Shown here one piece after another: positions 10,831-22,185 of a DNA stretch of 64,000 nt; position 1 is the first letter of the stretch; each line of letters begins with the position of its first letter. A program made the translations under genes and the position numbers. Under the pieces are notes generated by a model that was not told the DNA's origin, ran no database searches, and saw only the letters and a program-made list of their open reading frames with translations. The stretch is taken from positions 42,532,718 to 42,596,717 of the forward strand of contig OZ038390.1 in NCBI GenBank assembly GCA_964036045.1, written 5' to 3'. The stretch comes from Eutreptiella sp. 'Long Island Sound 2002'. Taxonomy: Eukaryota > Euglenozoa > Euglenophyceae > Eutreptiales > Eutreptiaceae.

Positions 10831-12813
10831 CTAGACTTGGCTTCCCGCAGCCCCTTCCGGCTGCGATCCGCCAGGACTTTGTCCACCACGTTGCTGGGCT
10901 TTGAGTTCCTCCAACGTCCTCAACATGTCCTCAGCAACCTCCTCGATCGACTTCACTCGTCGGTCTTGGCCAGGTCCACCACCATAGCCTCTTCCTCCGC
11001 CTTTTCCTTGGCCTTTGCCTTGGCCTTTTCCCCCGTCTCCGCCCTTCGCCTTCCAATCGGAAATCCGCTGCTCCTTGGGCTTCTTCTCGGGGTGGGCGGC
11101 GAAGTAGGCTTTCTTGTCCGCCTCATACACCTTGCACTGACGGTGGTCGTGTGCATGGTTGTTTCCCTTGCCATAACAGACCCAGCACCCGTCGTGCTGA
11201 GACCTGTACTCCCGGAACGAGAGCGATGGGTTCCCGATCCTCCTTGGCGCTCTGCTCTTATTGGGTCCCACCTGGCTCCATCTGGACCGATCCTGCCCAT
11301 GGTTCCTCACATTGTGCGCCACAAACGCGAAGAAGTGGGCCTCCTCATGATCCTCCCGGGACCCGGTCCAGTGGTCTTGGCCACTTCCACTACCATCCTC
11401 CGCGGAGTTGGCCGTGTCCTCCTGGATCTCCCGATGATGGCGGTCTTCTCGGTGGCCTCGTTGTCCATGACCATGTCGATCCTGCACGTGGGCCTCGTTC
11501 TTCGCATTGAGCTTCAACTCCACCGTGATGTACTTCACGATCTCGTCAGTACTCATGCGGGCGAAGATGACTTGCATCCTCAGCGGCTCCCCGCGCCTCC
11601 ACTCCACGTTGTTGAGGCGCAGCAACCTTTGCCCCATGGGGTCTCCAAACACCTCCACGTAAACGGCGTTCTTCAGTCCCAACATCCGGTTGGGTTCGCC
11701 CAGGTTCCTCCTGAAGAACTCCATGATACCCGCATGGGTATCGTCCGCCGCCATGATCCTCACCGCCACCCGCTTCTTGGCGCGCTTCTTCTCCTCGTCC
11801 TCCACTCTCCTCTTCCAGTTGCCGGGGAGGACGTCCTTCAGGAGGTGGCGGATCTCGCTGGCCTCGTTCCAGTCCTCCACCAGCTTGAGGCATCTGCGGT
11901 ACTTCCGCAGATACCGGTTCCACTCCCGGACCCGCAACTCACCGCGGTCCAGCGGCAGTGGGATGGACCACAGGTCCTCCAGCTTCTGGTTCGGAGCGTC
12001 CACCCGCTCCTCATCCTCCAACCACTGGAGGCAGGCCTGCTCCGTCCTGATCAGTCCTTCCCGGATCTGATCCCGCAGCTCCTCCTTCAGGTCCTGCGCC
12101 AGGCGGTGTGGGAATGTCCGGCATACCCACTTATCCCGCGGCGCTCCCCGCATCTCGCCGACGACCTCCTCGGCAAAGTCCTCCCAATCCAGGATGAAAT
12201 CATCCAGGTTGGAGGGGTTGCCATCGTAGTAGGGGATTTTGATTCCCCTGAGGTCGTCAATCCTGATGGCGTCTCCGACGTCCCCAGCCACCACTCCACC
12301 GAGACGGATGCCACCTGTGGCCGGGGGGTGTGAGTACACTCCCCGTACATCCCTCTCCTCCATGGAGTGCGGTCCAGTGGGGCCTGAACCCATGGGGTTT
12401 GGAATGCGGGAAGGACTTGCTCCGTCGGCCGTCCATATCCCCGTATTGGGGTCCTTCGCCCACAGGTTTCCGCCTGGATGACCTCGACCATGTCCGTCGG
12501 CGCTTCCCATGGTTCGCCCCTGCATGGTCTGGTTCTCGATCTTCTCTTCCGCATAAACTACCATATTCGTCGTGATCGGTGCATCCTGGGCGGCATGGGA
12601 CATCTGTACCGTCAGGCTCCTCGGGTCCGTGGTTACGTGCCCTTCCCGCATGGACCCAGCCGGTGCCGTGTGTTCCCCGAGCATTGTGGATTCGCTGAAC
12701 ATGGGAACAAACGGCAGCGCACCCGGGTCAACACGCGGAGGCGCGTATGGTGCCTCTGCAGGGCCGCCCATGGGTTTCTCCATGGCGCTCCTGAGGGTCT
12801 TAACCCGCTCCAC
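10831..12813 (-). CDS. Gag-like protein of element A
   Basis: A 660-aa open frame 5' of the protease. The middle part is helical and charged (capsid-like: DDFILDWEDFAEEVVGEM ... VLPGNWKRRV) and is followed by His/Asp/Arg-rich linkers. Near the C-terminus is a variant zinc knuckle, CWVCYGKGNNHAHDHRQC, with C-X2-C and a distal His/Cys but not the standard C-X2-C-X4-H-X4-C spacing, then a Gly/Lys-rich stretch (GGDGGKGQGKG) typical of nucleocapsid. It would package element RNA. The frame ends in TAG, with the same frame continuing into the protease region. The N-terminal part of gag lies in another frame upstream (12800-13189). Confidence 0.8.
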   Translation of the reverse strand: MERVKTLRSAMEKPMGGPAEAPYAPPRVDPGALPFVPMFSESTMLGEHTAPAGSMREGHVTTDPRSLTVQMSHAAQDAPITTNMVVYAEEKIENQTMQGRTMGSADGHGRGHPGGNLWAKDPNTGIWTADGASPSRIPNPMGSGPTGPHSMEERDVRGVYSHPPATGGIRLGGVVAGDVGDAIRIDDLRGIKIPYYDGNPSNLDDFILDWEDFAEEVVGEMRGAPRDKWVCRTFPHRLAQDLKEELRDQIREGLIRTEQACLQWLEDEERVDAPNQKLEDLWSIPLPLDRGELRVREWNRYLRKYRRCLKLVEDWNEASEIRHLLKDVLPGNWKRRVEDEEKKRAKKRVAVRIMAADDTHAGIMEFFRRNLGEPNRMLGLKNAVYVEVFGDPMGQRLLRLNNVEWRRGEPLRMQVIFARMSTDEIVKYITVELKLNAKNEAHVQDRHGHGQRGHREDRHHREIQEDTANSAEDGSGSGQDHWTGSREDHEEAHFFAFVAHNVRNHGQDRSRWSQVGPNKSRAPRRIGNPSLSFREYRSQHDGCWVCYGKGNNHAHDHRQCKVYEADKKAYFAAHPEKKPKEQRISDWKAKGGDGGKGQGKGQGKGGGRGYGGGPGQDRRVKSIEEVAEDMLRTLEELKAQQRGGQSPGGSQPEGAAGSQV

Positions 12814-13189
12814 CAGCTCTACCGCGGCCGGCTTTGCCAGGAGTCGGACCCGAGGCGAGGGGCTGTAGCTCCTCTAGCCTTTTCAGGCGTCCCGACATGT
12901 CCTCCACCAGGTGGAGGAGGCTGTCCACCACTCGCTGCTGCTTCTCCAGGGCCAGCTCCAGATTCTCCCGGTACCGGTCCCGTTCCGCTCGCAGCTCCTC
13001 CATGTCTTTCTCCGCGGCCGACTGGTCTTCCAGGATCCCTGCGACGTCCGTCTCTAGGCCGTCCTTCGCGTTGTCCAGGCTGTCGAGGCGGTGCACGATG
13101 GCGTCCATCCCCATCTTCGGGTACTTGCCCATGAGGAAGGACACGTGCTCGCAGTGGCACGCCGGGTGCCACCGCCTGATCCAGCGCAT
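12800..13189 (-). pseudogene. Coiled-coil N-terminal segment of element A gag
   Basis: The frame includes a His/Cys cluster (HPACHCEHVSFL) and then a long charged helix (EDQSAAEKDMEELRAERDRY..., DSLLHLVEDMSGRLKRLEEL), a clear coiled coil. The 12813-10831 frame continues the sense after a one-base shift near 12830 (PAAVELVERVKTLRSAMEKP), so I read this as the same protein separated by an indel. Confidence 0.6.
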
Positions 13190-13235
13190 CCCGCGGTTCC
13201 CGGCGCCTCAGACTCATCGCCGATGGGCGTATCGC

Positions 13236-13937
13236 CTATGGGTCCGTCTCTGGTCCCGTGTGCCGGGGCACAGGTGCCGTCCGGGCCCTGGCTGGCCTCT
13301 CCAAGCCCTTGGCATCGTGCTTCAGGGCGGGCTCGGGGGCCGTATGCGCCCTGGCGATCGGCGCGGACATCTCCGACTCCAAAGGTGGCTCGTAGGCTGT
13401 CCGATAGCCCTCGGAGTGCCCCTCGGATTCCCACAGCCTGACCGGGCTGGGGTCCGTGTCCATAGCCCCGGCGTCCCTTGCCGCGGACTTGGGTGACCCG
13501 CGCTTCCGGTAGCGCCGGGCCCGTCCTCCACTGCTGCCTGAATGGCAGGCCTCATCAGAGTCCTCCGCGGCGGAGCGGAGGTTGCATGCCTTTCGGCAGC
13601 GACGCTCACACATGGAGACCAGGTCCTCCATGTCACGTCCTCCTCTTCCCGAACGTCGTACTTCTCTTCGGGCTTCAACTTCCGGAGTTCGCCATGCTCT
13701 TGAACGTCTCGGTTCTTCTATGGCTCCAATCTCCGGCGTGGTCTCCACCGAGTCCACAATACGCACCCGGGGCGTACTTGGGCAGGGCTCATAAGGGCCC
13801 AAGTCCCCGGGTCGGCGGTAGGTAGGGGCAGCAGGTAAGCCTCTGCTACCATAAAGAAGGTCCCTACCAGGACCGGCCCCCGCTGTGCCCCTTCCGCCTG
13901 TCACCCCTGCTGACTTGCTCCTGATCAACGATTGCAT
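13236..13937 (-). CDS. Leader ORF of element A beginning inside the LTR
   Basis: A 233-aa frame whose ATG lies 86 bp inside the 5' LTR. It reads through the LTR end and the primer binding site (translated as YGSRGL) into the internal region. It is rich in Arg, Pro and Ser, with no recognised domain. Element C has the same arrangement. A transcript started in the LTR would contain it, so it may be an N-terminal gag extension, now out of frame with the coiled-coil segment downstream. Confidence 0.45.
   Translation of the reverse strand: MQSLIRSKSAGVTGGRGTAGAGPGRDLLYGSRGLPAAPTYRRPGDLGPYEPCPSTPRVRIVDSVETTPEIGAIEEPRRSRAWRTPEVEARREVRRSGRGGRDMEDLVSMCERRCRKACNLRSAAEDSDEACHSGSSGGRARRYRKRGSPKSAARDAGAMDTDPSPVRLWESEGHSEGYRTAYEPPLESEMSAPIARAHTAPEPALKHDAKGLERPARARTAPVPRHTGPETDP
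13839..13851 (-). other. Primer binding site of element A
   Basis: TGGTAGCAGAGGC on the minus strand, directly after the LTR end. Its first twelve bases are complementary to a tRNA 3' end CCTCTGCTACCA, which fits initiator tRNA-Met of many eukaryotes. Element C has the same 13 bases at 36237-36249. Confidence 0.88.
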
Positions 13938-16217
13938 TTCTCAAAATCCTCAAAGTCCAGGGTCCAAAATCCAAAAATATAGAAAATAAAACCCTCCTTC
14001 AACCCTGAATAACAACCAGATCCAACAAGTACAGCAATAACCCAATTCACAATCCAAATCAGGCTGCGGGCTTCCGTTCAGCACACCGGTTTTCCCACGG
14101 TGGCAGGCATGTACAAGAATTGCACCAAGGAAGAAAGCCCTGAAATTGGCATATGAACACAAATAAAGCAAAATTGGGTAAAGATGTAAACATACACATT
14201 CACAGCCATAAACCCCTCATTCCCTGGACTCAAGACCTTCCCTTGACTCACCAACATATTGCCCGGAACCAGGTCAGATGAGATGGCTGAATGCCATGTG
14301 TCACAAGTCACTACATAAACCCCAAAAATGTGTTCACTCCCAAGCCTCTAAATCCTAGCCCAATAGGGGAGGTGGCGTGTCATGGCCTAGAGTGGCACTC
14401 AGGACCATGCCCTACCCTGACATAACCTTGGTTGGACTTGGAGTCGAATGGGCATGGAGATATGCCCCATGAGTTTGAACTCATAACATGCCAAAAAACT
14501 GCCAATTCACACCATATTGGCCATATATCAAATATATGCTCAAAATTGAAGTTACCACTTATCCGAAGGCTCAAAGTATGCATGGAGTCGAAGTGTAGTA
14601 TTCTTGGAGGATAGAGACCAAAGGCCAATGCCCATGTACATCCCCACCTTACCCTCGAAACCCCTTCGGATATGGGCGCCACGCACTGCCCAAGTCAGCC
14701 CATGATCTTGAGACCAATTCTTGTGATCCTTCGTGCGCCAAGCCAAATGGAGTACGCGATCCGGCATATGGTGGTGTTCACCTCCAAAGCATATGCCAAC
14801 ATATGAACAACATACCATGGTTCGACTCTCCATAGGCTTCTTGCTGATTGCTGATCAGCTAAGTACACAAAACACAAAAATGAGCAAAAATTGAGGTCAA
14901 AAACATGAAAATATGACCAAACACAAAGTTGTCATGATAGTATATCTCTATGCTCATCCATGATATCCGCTCATGGTTCAATACACAAATGATTGGGACC
15001 GTTTGCAAACAATTCCCCCACTTGGATCCCCAATCGGGCGCATGGAGATACCTTCGCCACTCATATCTACATGCCCCATGAAAATGGGAGTGCACTCATG
15101 GATCTCTTTGTCAAACATACCATGAGCAATAAATACGCGGTAGACTTGGTCTAGCGCTTTGAATTCCACAATTGAGACATGGGCAAAACCCTTGTCACGT
15201 ATGGCTCCCCATCTCTTCGGCCACACGAAGATATATAACATGGGCGTGAGCATATCAAGACATATACCATGCATATAAAACATACCCTCAAAAGTGGCTC
15301 CCACCATGATATGCCATGTCCCTCCATGGACATAACTTCACGTTAAAAATGCGTAGGAACCCAAGGAAAGTATCTATGCAACCCCAACACTCATGCGGTA
15401 CACTTGAAATTCGCATTAAAATATTCGGTTGCACGGTCCAAGAGTTACATATCACTTTATACCCTCTTGACCATTATCCCTTGCTACACCGGGCATGTGT
15501 ACACACCAAAGGCGTTTGATGCTTCCTAAATTAAGTTGAGACCAAGGCGCTTGCAAGGCAACCTTCCTTATTCTCTTTCCTCACACTCGCTCGTAGATAT
15601 GGCCCTTCAAAGTGGTCCCACGATTCACCTTTGTTTCCCTTATATCTCCAAGTCAAATGGGTGGCAAGTATAAGGGAAACCTGATTCGGGCATAGGGAAA
15701 AGCGTATGACCACTCGAAGAAGACCAAATCAAGTGCGGCGATGTCGAAGTCGAAAATCCGATTTCGACGTCGCGAAAAATTCAGAATAAAATTTCGAGTG
15801 CATATTTAGAAAATTGCGGAAGCCACGAACCCTTTACTGATGAAATCTGACCCTTCATCGGGGTTTCCGCCAAAATATCTGGAAATAACAGTTAACCAAT
15901 CGGTTAACGCAAAATCGCGAGCCAACTGACGGTCGCCGATACATTGACCATCAGAACGAAAGGCTGAAAAATTACGGAAACATTATGATAATAAAACCCT
16001 GTTGATTCCTGATATTCTGATATATAAATCTCCGCTGGCGGCGCCTCGGTACTGAATGTGGCCGCTCATAGCCGGAATGGCCAAACCTATCACACTATCA
16101 CATCGGGTTAGGTCAGGTGGATGGGAGAGTATGATATCAGCCAATGGCGGCTTGCCGGCACATAGATACACACCCCAAGTGACCCCAAGATGGCCACGGG
16201 GGTCCGAACTGGCTTCA
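13852..16217 (-). repeat. 5' LTR of element A
   Basis: Same 2366 bp as 549-2914. On the minus strand this copy would hold the promoter for the element. It is followed on the outside by GCAC at 16218-16221. Confidence 0.93.
16019..16030 (-). promoter_or_regulatory. Candidate TATA element in 5' LTR of A
   Basis: The minus strand reads GATTTATATATC about 190 bp in from the LTR start. The position is suitable for LTR transcription that would include the leader ORF at 13937. The other LTR has the same sequence at 2716-2727. Inference from position and motif only. Confidence 0.35.
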
Positions 16218-16221
16218 GCAC

Positions 16222-17690
16222 GGCCGCGGCACCCACGACGAGGGACCGAAACCCCCAGAGGACACGGGACCAAGGCACAGGCCCCCAGGGAGGGCAACCC
16301 CACGGACCGTCGCGCGAACGACCTACCCGACCCACCAGCCCGAGCGGCACGCCCAAGCCCCCACAGCACGGACCCAGCAAGCCACCCACACCTAACCGCA
16401 CCCCCCAGCCACCAGCCAGCCACACTCCGGCCCGCACTCCGCACCACGACACAGGCCAGGCTGACCTCCACTGACCCACCGCGGCACCACGCGAGACCAC
16501 GGCACACCGCACCACAGCGCGCCACAGTGCAACGCGCCACAGTACGACGCGACGCGACGCGGCACAGAGCGGCACAGCACAACACAACTGACCCTAACCT
16601 GAGGGACTAACCGAAGCCAGCCACCGCACACCCTGGAGGGCGCCGCGCCAGCACGCCACACACCAGCACCACAAGCCACACACGGGGCCACAGCGCGCCT
16701 GGCGACAACGGTGGCGGACCACCCAGAAGATTACAGCCGGCACCGCAGAGGGGAAAGGACACGAACCACCCCAGCCCCCTAACCCAAAACCAACAGCAGC
16801 CAACTGGCGCAGCCGCCCAGCCGGCAGAGCCAAGACCTAACCCGGCAAGAAGGGGCGCCGAGCCCACCGTGTACATAGCCCACCCGACCCATGGGGCTGG
16901 AACGCGGCCACACAGAGCGCAACTGAAGACAGCAGACCGGAAGACAACACTGAATGCAGGCCAGTGCGTGCGCCAGCCCAGGGAACGCAGAGGGAGGAAC
17001 AGGCAAGCCCCCCCCCCCCCCAAAAAAAAAGAAGGAAAGGGAGGGGGGAGGGGGAAAAGGCACGAAAACAGCCCACATCCGCCAAACCGCCCGCCAACAC
17101 CAACACAGGCGGCCAAATCCCCCCCCAGAAGGCACCGAAGACAGGACCCCCACAGAGGCACAGGGGGACCACCCACCCAAAACCGGCAACACCAAGCCAG
17201 TAACAGCGGCCCACGGGGAAAAGAACACCGAAAAAAAAAAAAAACAAAAAAAAGAGAGCCACCAGCCCAGCCCGAAAGAAAGGGGATGGAGGGACAGGGA
17301 CCACAAAGCCCGGGACAGAAAAAAAAAAAAGAAAAAACCAAAGCGCAAAAAACACACCCCGACAACCCAGCCAAGAAGGGCTGGGCACAACCGAGACCCG
17401 GGCCCAGCACACACGCCCACACCGCACGCCGGAACCGGAAACAGCGGGGGGCAAGCGGGACGCCCACGAAACCACACACGTCCCAAAAGCAGGCCGAAAC
17501 CGAAGCCCAACCACGAACACCACAAACAGCCGACACTAGGGGGACAACACCACAAACCGTGCCCAAACACACCCACCGAAGACCCCAGCCAGGACTGGCG
17601 GGGTTAACAAAACCTACACCCAACCGCCAACCGGACCCAAACACAAACGCCACACAACAGTAGGAAACCCAGTGCCCACAGCCCGGGCAC
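16222..17690. other. T-depleted C/A/G-rich block
   Basis: T is almost absent on the plus strand. I count 5 T in the 420 bases 17041-17460, with A, C and G all common and with long poly-C (17008-17021) and poly-A runs. This is the continuation of 1-544. The large open frames in all plus and minus frames (for example 16607-17725 and 16869-17663) follow from the lack of T and are not called. No protein or RNA family is recognised. Confidence 0.75.
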
Positions 17691-18133
17691 TGAGGCAGCC
17701 CGCGCCATGCAGGTGACCTGGCCAAACGAGATCCGGAGACCGGGGGTAAGGCTGCATCCTAAGGCCTGCGCTGCTTTGGGACTCGAGATGGAGCGTGCGA
17801 CACCCAAGCGCCTCGGAACCCTAGTACCAAGAACGTGCATGCATGCCTTGGGAACGGGATACACCAGGAAGTCCGGTGAACCCCTAGGGTTCCGCCCAAA
17901 GGAGGGGACGTGCGCAAGCACGGGGGCACACCCTCCCGGCGAGACAAGCATGTCACGCTGGCGGCGATCAGCCCTCCCGGCGTTGCCCGGGGCCGCTTTG
18001 TTGGGGGCCAACAGTCAGGTCTAGCGGGAAGTAAGCCGCCTCCCCTCTTCACGCGCGGAGCCTCTTCCTGTTCGTCACAGGGGCGACGCCAGGGGGAACC
18101 ATGGGGCGCCTCTCCACGACCGAGTGCACCTAC
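17691..18133. other. GC-rich spacer beside element B
   Basis: Composition returns to balanced T. It contains no ORF with recognisable features, no LTR-like match to the other side of element B and no clear repeat. It looks like flanking DNA into which element B was inserted or recombined. Confidence 0.5.
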
Positions 18134-19507
18134 CTACCTCCTCAACTCCCAAGACCATGTGTCGTCATCCCATTCACAACGATACAGGAATGTGCAGCGC
18201 TTTTTAGATCCCACTCGACGTCTAGCCACATTCTTGACAAGTCGAGGAGATTCTCCAGTTTTGACAGGGGGCATCGGAAACTCCCACACCGGCTGTCCCT
18301 CTCGATGGACGTAGGGTTTTATGCTGTCTCGATTGAAAACTCGCAACCCATCGAAGGGGGCAGGGATGTCCAGTTTGACATTCTTGCCCTTGTTCAGTAC
18401 CTCGAGTATTTTGTAAGGGCCGCACCAGACAACATCGAGTTTCCCTTTATGTCGATATTCCGGCACCAACACCCACCATCGTTCACCGATTTCAGGCACT
18501 CGAACGTGTCGGTCCATTTGCAGGACCACATGCATCTGGCGTCGACGTTCCTCGGCAAGCATTGCACGCACAGAATCGAAGGTACGTTCCGCTCGTTGCA
18601 TGTAATCATTCACGGTCGATGGTTCATGTGCATGAGAAGTCATTCGGGGAAAATGCAATGGAAAATGGGGTGTTCGTCCTTCATCTATCTCGAACGGGGA
18701 TAGTCGAAGACTATTGGATGTCAGGTTGTTGAACTGGATTTCGGCGAACAGGAGGTCGACATCCCACTCGTTGTTGCCGAAGATGCCGTGTGCACGCAGG
18801 CGCTGGAGGATGGACTGATTGCTGCGCTCCGCCAGGCCATTGCCTCGAGGGCGGTTGGCCACTGTTTGATGCATCTCAATCTTGAAGCGCTGAGCCAACT
18901 CCTTCCACGCCTGAGACTTGAACAGCTTGTCTCGGTCAGAAACAATTTGTCGAGGGCATCCTTTCAATCGAATAACCTCACGTAGGAACACATAGATAAG
19001 GTCGTCGGCTGTCATATCCTTGCGACAAGGGATGAACATTCCACGCTTGGAGAATCGGTCGACTACAGTCATGATGGCGTCATGGCCCCTTGTGGTCGGC
19101 GGCAATCCCGAAACCCAATCGATGGACACACTGTGCCATTTGGTGTCGGGCACCGGCAATGGTCTTGGCACTCTGGCGGTGTCGACTCGTCTTGATTTCG
19201 CCGCTTGACAGACATCGCAACTTAGTATGTATCGCTCGACATAGTGTCGAAGGTGTGAACATACGTAGTCGCGCTTAATCAGGGCCATGGTTCGAAGGAC
19301 TCCTGAGTGGCCATAGAACTCCGACTCGTGATACATAGCCACAATCGACGTAACCAGCGTTCGGGGAACAAGCACACGTTTGCCCATCGTCGAGAAATGG
19401 AAGAATTTGCCATCATCGAAGGACAACTTGGCATCTCGAAGCTGGTGTCGTGCCGCAGGGCTTCGAACCGCGACTTCGTAGATGTGCTGCGTCCGTGGGT
19501 CCTCTCT
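18134..19507 (-). pseudogene. Integrase of element B
   Basis: Integrase inserts the cDNA into chromatin. In the frame numbered from 19426, the zinc domain has H33, H40, C70 and C73. The catalytic core has D103 (SVSIDWVSG), D164 (VSDRDKLFKS) and E200 (GLAERSNQS), with 35 residues between the last two. The C-terminus ends in a short, truncated chromodomain-like stretch (YRCEWDDDTWSWELRR) and TAG. This frame is the same as that of RT-RNase H, separated only by TAA at 19510-19508, with coding-like sequence in between. The tail probably marks where the element is broken. Confidence 0.88.
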
Positions 19508-22104
19508 TTAGGCTGCCGCCCACACAGCTGTCGAAGTCAAGTCTTTGCACTGATAATGTCGATGTACTCGGCGGTGTGTACCCTTGAGACTCGAAGGGTA
19601 CGGCGTGTTCGACCCAACCTTCGGCAAGGGGACTGATTGCAACGTGCCGCCGCGGTGACGTCGACAGCGAATCAGTTCCGCCATGGTTGGAGCGTATCGA
19701 AGTTCATTGCCAAAGGTGACTCGAAGAGGACGATCAATGCTTACATCGGGGAGGTCGTTGGTGTCGGTAGACGTGTCTGGCTCATTGCCAGCCTCATCGA
19801 GATGCATGTCTGGTTGGTGTGAATTCTCAGCCATGATCTCGTCCGATGGTGCTGGATCCAGTCTCAGGTCCTCCGGCTCAGCAGTTGTCGTGCTCGACGG
19901 TAGCGGCTCCAGGTCCTCCGGCTCAACGGCGGGTTCGGTGTCGAATTGGAGGGCTGGTTCCGCAAGCTCATCTGCGTCAAGTTCCTTCCCCACGGAGCGT
20001 CCGCTTCGTAGTGAGACGTACAGGTGGTCGTACGGCTGGGGACACACCTCGTCATGAGAGAATGAGTCTTCGAGTACATGTAGGAACTCATCGACAGGTT
20101 CTCCTTCCGGTGAAGCCCAATCTTCGACCAGGGGAATTGCGAAAGCCCGTGTACGTGTGGCATTTTCGATATCCATCAACTGCCGCGAAGTTAGACGGGA
20201 GCAGGCGTCCGCCGCAGGGTTCTCGAGGCCCGGCACGTACCACAACGTCAGGTTGTATTCCTCGAGGAATTGGGACCATCGTGCTTGCCGTGGTGTCAGC
20301 GGTCGAGGACAGGTCTTGAGATATCGAAGACTTTCGTGGTCAGTGTGCACGTGCACCTGCTGCGGTCCTCGAAGTAGGTGAAACCATTGTTTCAAGGCTA
20401 ATACGATGGCCAATAACTCCTGTTCTTGAATCGGGTATCGAGTTTCGGCAGGCTGCATTTTCCGCAACATGAAGGCAATAGGTCGAAGATGTCCCTTGTA
20501 CTTCCCATGCGCACATCGTTGCGCCAGCGTAGCACCCACGCAGTCTTTCGAGGCGTCTGTGTACAGGTGATACGGCTGTCGGGGGTCGATAGCACTGAGA
20601 TGTGTCGCACTGATCATCGCCTGCTTCAGCTTGTCGAAGGAAGCCTGGTGGACGGCTGTCCATTCCCACTCGAAGTCTGCCTTAAACATTGCAGTCAGAG
20701 GGGCTGCAACAGCTTGGAACCCTTCGACAAACTGCTGGTAAAATCCACACAATCCAATGAACTGTCGAACTTCATGGACCGTAGTTGGTGGGGGCCAACC
20801 TCGAATGACCTTCATCTTTTCGGGGTCCATGTGTACTCCATCTTGGTCGATGACGTATCGACAGAAGGGTACTCGACTTTGAAAGAATGTGGATTTATCG
20901 ATGCAGGGAAAGAGATGGTGCTTACGGAGTAGTTCATGTACCAGGTCGAGGTGTCGTTGGTGTTCGTCCGCATCCTTCAAGAAGACGAGGATGTCGTCAA
21001 TGTACACCCATACAAAGATCCCCAAGTGGTCTCGAAGGACATCGTTCAAGACGCGTTGGAACGTCGATGGCGCATTACAGAGGCCAAAGGGCATAACAAC
21101 CCAGTCGTAGGCGCCAAATTGTGTGTTGAAGGCGGTTTTCTCGATATCTTCGTCTTGAATTCGGATCTGGTGGAACCCACTAACAAGGTCAATCTTTGAG
21201 AATACGGTGGAACCTCCCAGTGTACTCAAGATGGATTGGATCGATGGCAAGGGATATCGATCTCGTACAGTTCGTGTGTTCAACGCTCGGTAGTCGACGC
21301 ACATACGCCATTTACCATTCGCTTTCTTCACCAGTAGGCAACCCGCTCCGTATGGACTCGAGGATGGTCTGATGGGACCAGATCGATGCAACTTGTCCAA
21401 TTGTCGTCGAAGTTCATCTAGTTGGCTCGGATCCATTTTGTAAGGGTGTACCCACGGTGGATTGTCTTCCGAATAGAGGCGTATTCGATGATCTCTTCCA
21501 CGTCGATGCGGAGGTAGGTCTCCATATTCCGCTTTCTCCCGGTCGTAGAGGTCCGCCCGCTTGTGTAATCGATTCGGCAGTTTGCGTCGAACAGGGTCAA
21601 GCCCGTCATCATTGCCATCACTGGCTTGCATCTTATACATTTCATCGACCGGCACTGCTGGTCGAGGCATGCAACACAGAAATACTTGATCTCCCGTGAG
21701 ATCAGATCGACGAATCTCTCTTTTGAGTTTCGGCAACGAACTGTACTCAATCTCCATATCGCTGCACTCCTCATCGGTGATACCATCTTCCGTTTCGGAC
21801 TCATCGTACATGTCAGTACCGCGCTGAACGTGTGTCGACGAGTGTAGGTCAGGGTGTTCGTTGGCATGTGGGGCAGGATTCCCAACCGGACTCGCTTTCG
21901 AGGAACTGGATGAAAGTATCGAAAGAAGGTCCAGCTTCGAAGCCGCTTGAAACTGCAGCTGGGTGGAATGTCTTGATTCGCCAAAAGACAACCGGTACGA
22001 AATCGAACCATGTTGGATGTCGGCGTATCGCTCCTTCCAGTTGACAGTTGGATTGTAGCTTCGAAGCCATGGTAGTCCAAGCACTACATCCGGCAAAATC
22101 TCCA
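19508..22104 (-). CDS. Reverse transcriptase and RNase H of element B
   Basis: An 865-aa frame beginning in the last part of the protease fold (LEILPDVVLGLPWLRS). Then come an acidic linker, RT (MCVDYRALNTRTVRDRYPLP, SKIDLVSGFHQIRI, catalytic YIDD at residues 368-371) and RNase H (YTDASKDCVGATLAQR, VHTDHESLRYL, ENPAADACSR). A long Asp/Glu/Pro-rich linker precedes the TAA and integrase. Unlike elements A and C there is no methyltransferase-like insert before RT. It would copy element RNA to DNA and remove the RNA strand. Confidence 0.92.
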
Positions 22105-22109
22105 AGACT

Positions 22110-22180
22110 GTAAAATTGTCCTAAACGGCCAAATGTTTTTTATGTTAACCCGTGGAGCAATTCAGTTGCGTGGTTAACAA
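22110..22180. mobile_element. 71-bp TG...CA insertion with 5-bp duplication
   Basis: The segment begins TGTAAAATTGTCC and ends GTGGTTAACA. It is flanked on both sides by AAGAC (22105-22109 and 22181-22185). It interrupts the protease/RT junction: deleting 76 bp (insert plus one AAGAC) rejoins HHFKV to LEILPDVV and restores the reading frame exactly. TG...CA ends and a 5-bp duplication are the marks of a solo LTR, but 71 bp would be very small. An inverted pair, GTTAACC...GGTTAAC, lies inside. A small MITE is the alternative. Confidence 0.65.
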
Positions 22181-22185
22181 AGACC

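Larger units (their letters stand above)
549..16217 (-). mobile_element. Ty3/gypsy LTR retrotransposon, element A
   Basis: A 15,669-bp element read on the minus strand. It has two 2366-bp direct LTRs with no net length difference (549-2914 and 13852-16217), a primer binding site next to the right LTR, a polypurine tract next to the left LTR and a GCAC target duplication. Order along the minus strand: leader ORF that starts inside the LTR, coiled-coil segment, gag, protease, a methyltransferase-like relic, RT, RNase H, integrase, chromodomain. The coding region has in-frame stops and frameshifts. A 2455-bp LTR element at 5355-7809 splits the RNase H region. The LTRs differ by scattered substitutions, roughly 1-2% by eye. 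A is not autonomous as it stands. Confidence 0.93.

Noticed and set aside
10552-12333. 593-aa plus ORF opposite gag of element A
   Set aside because: It is the antisense shadow of gag and linker; no domain, and the minus frame has clear gag features.
16607-17725. Long ORFs on both strands (372 aa minus, 264 aa plus)
   Set aside because: The region has almost no T, so stop codons are absent in nearly all frames; products are low-complexity with no domain.
17691-18133. 3' LTR of element B
   Set aside because: Looked for a match to the 24392-24560 region on the other side and found none; composition also differs from B.
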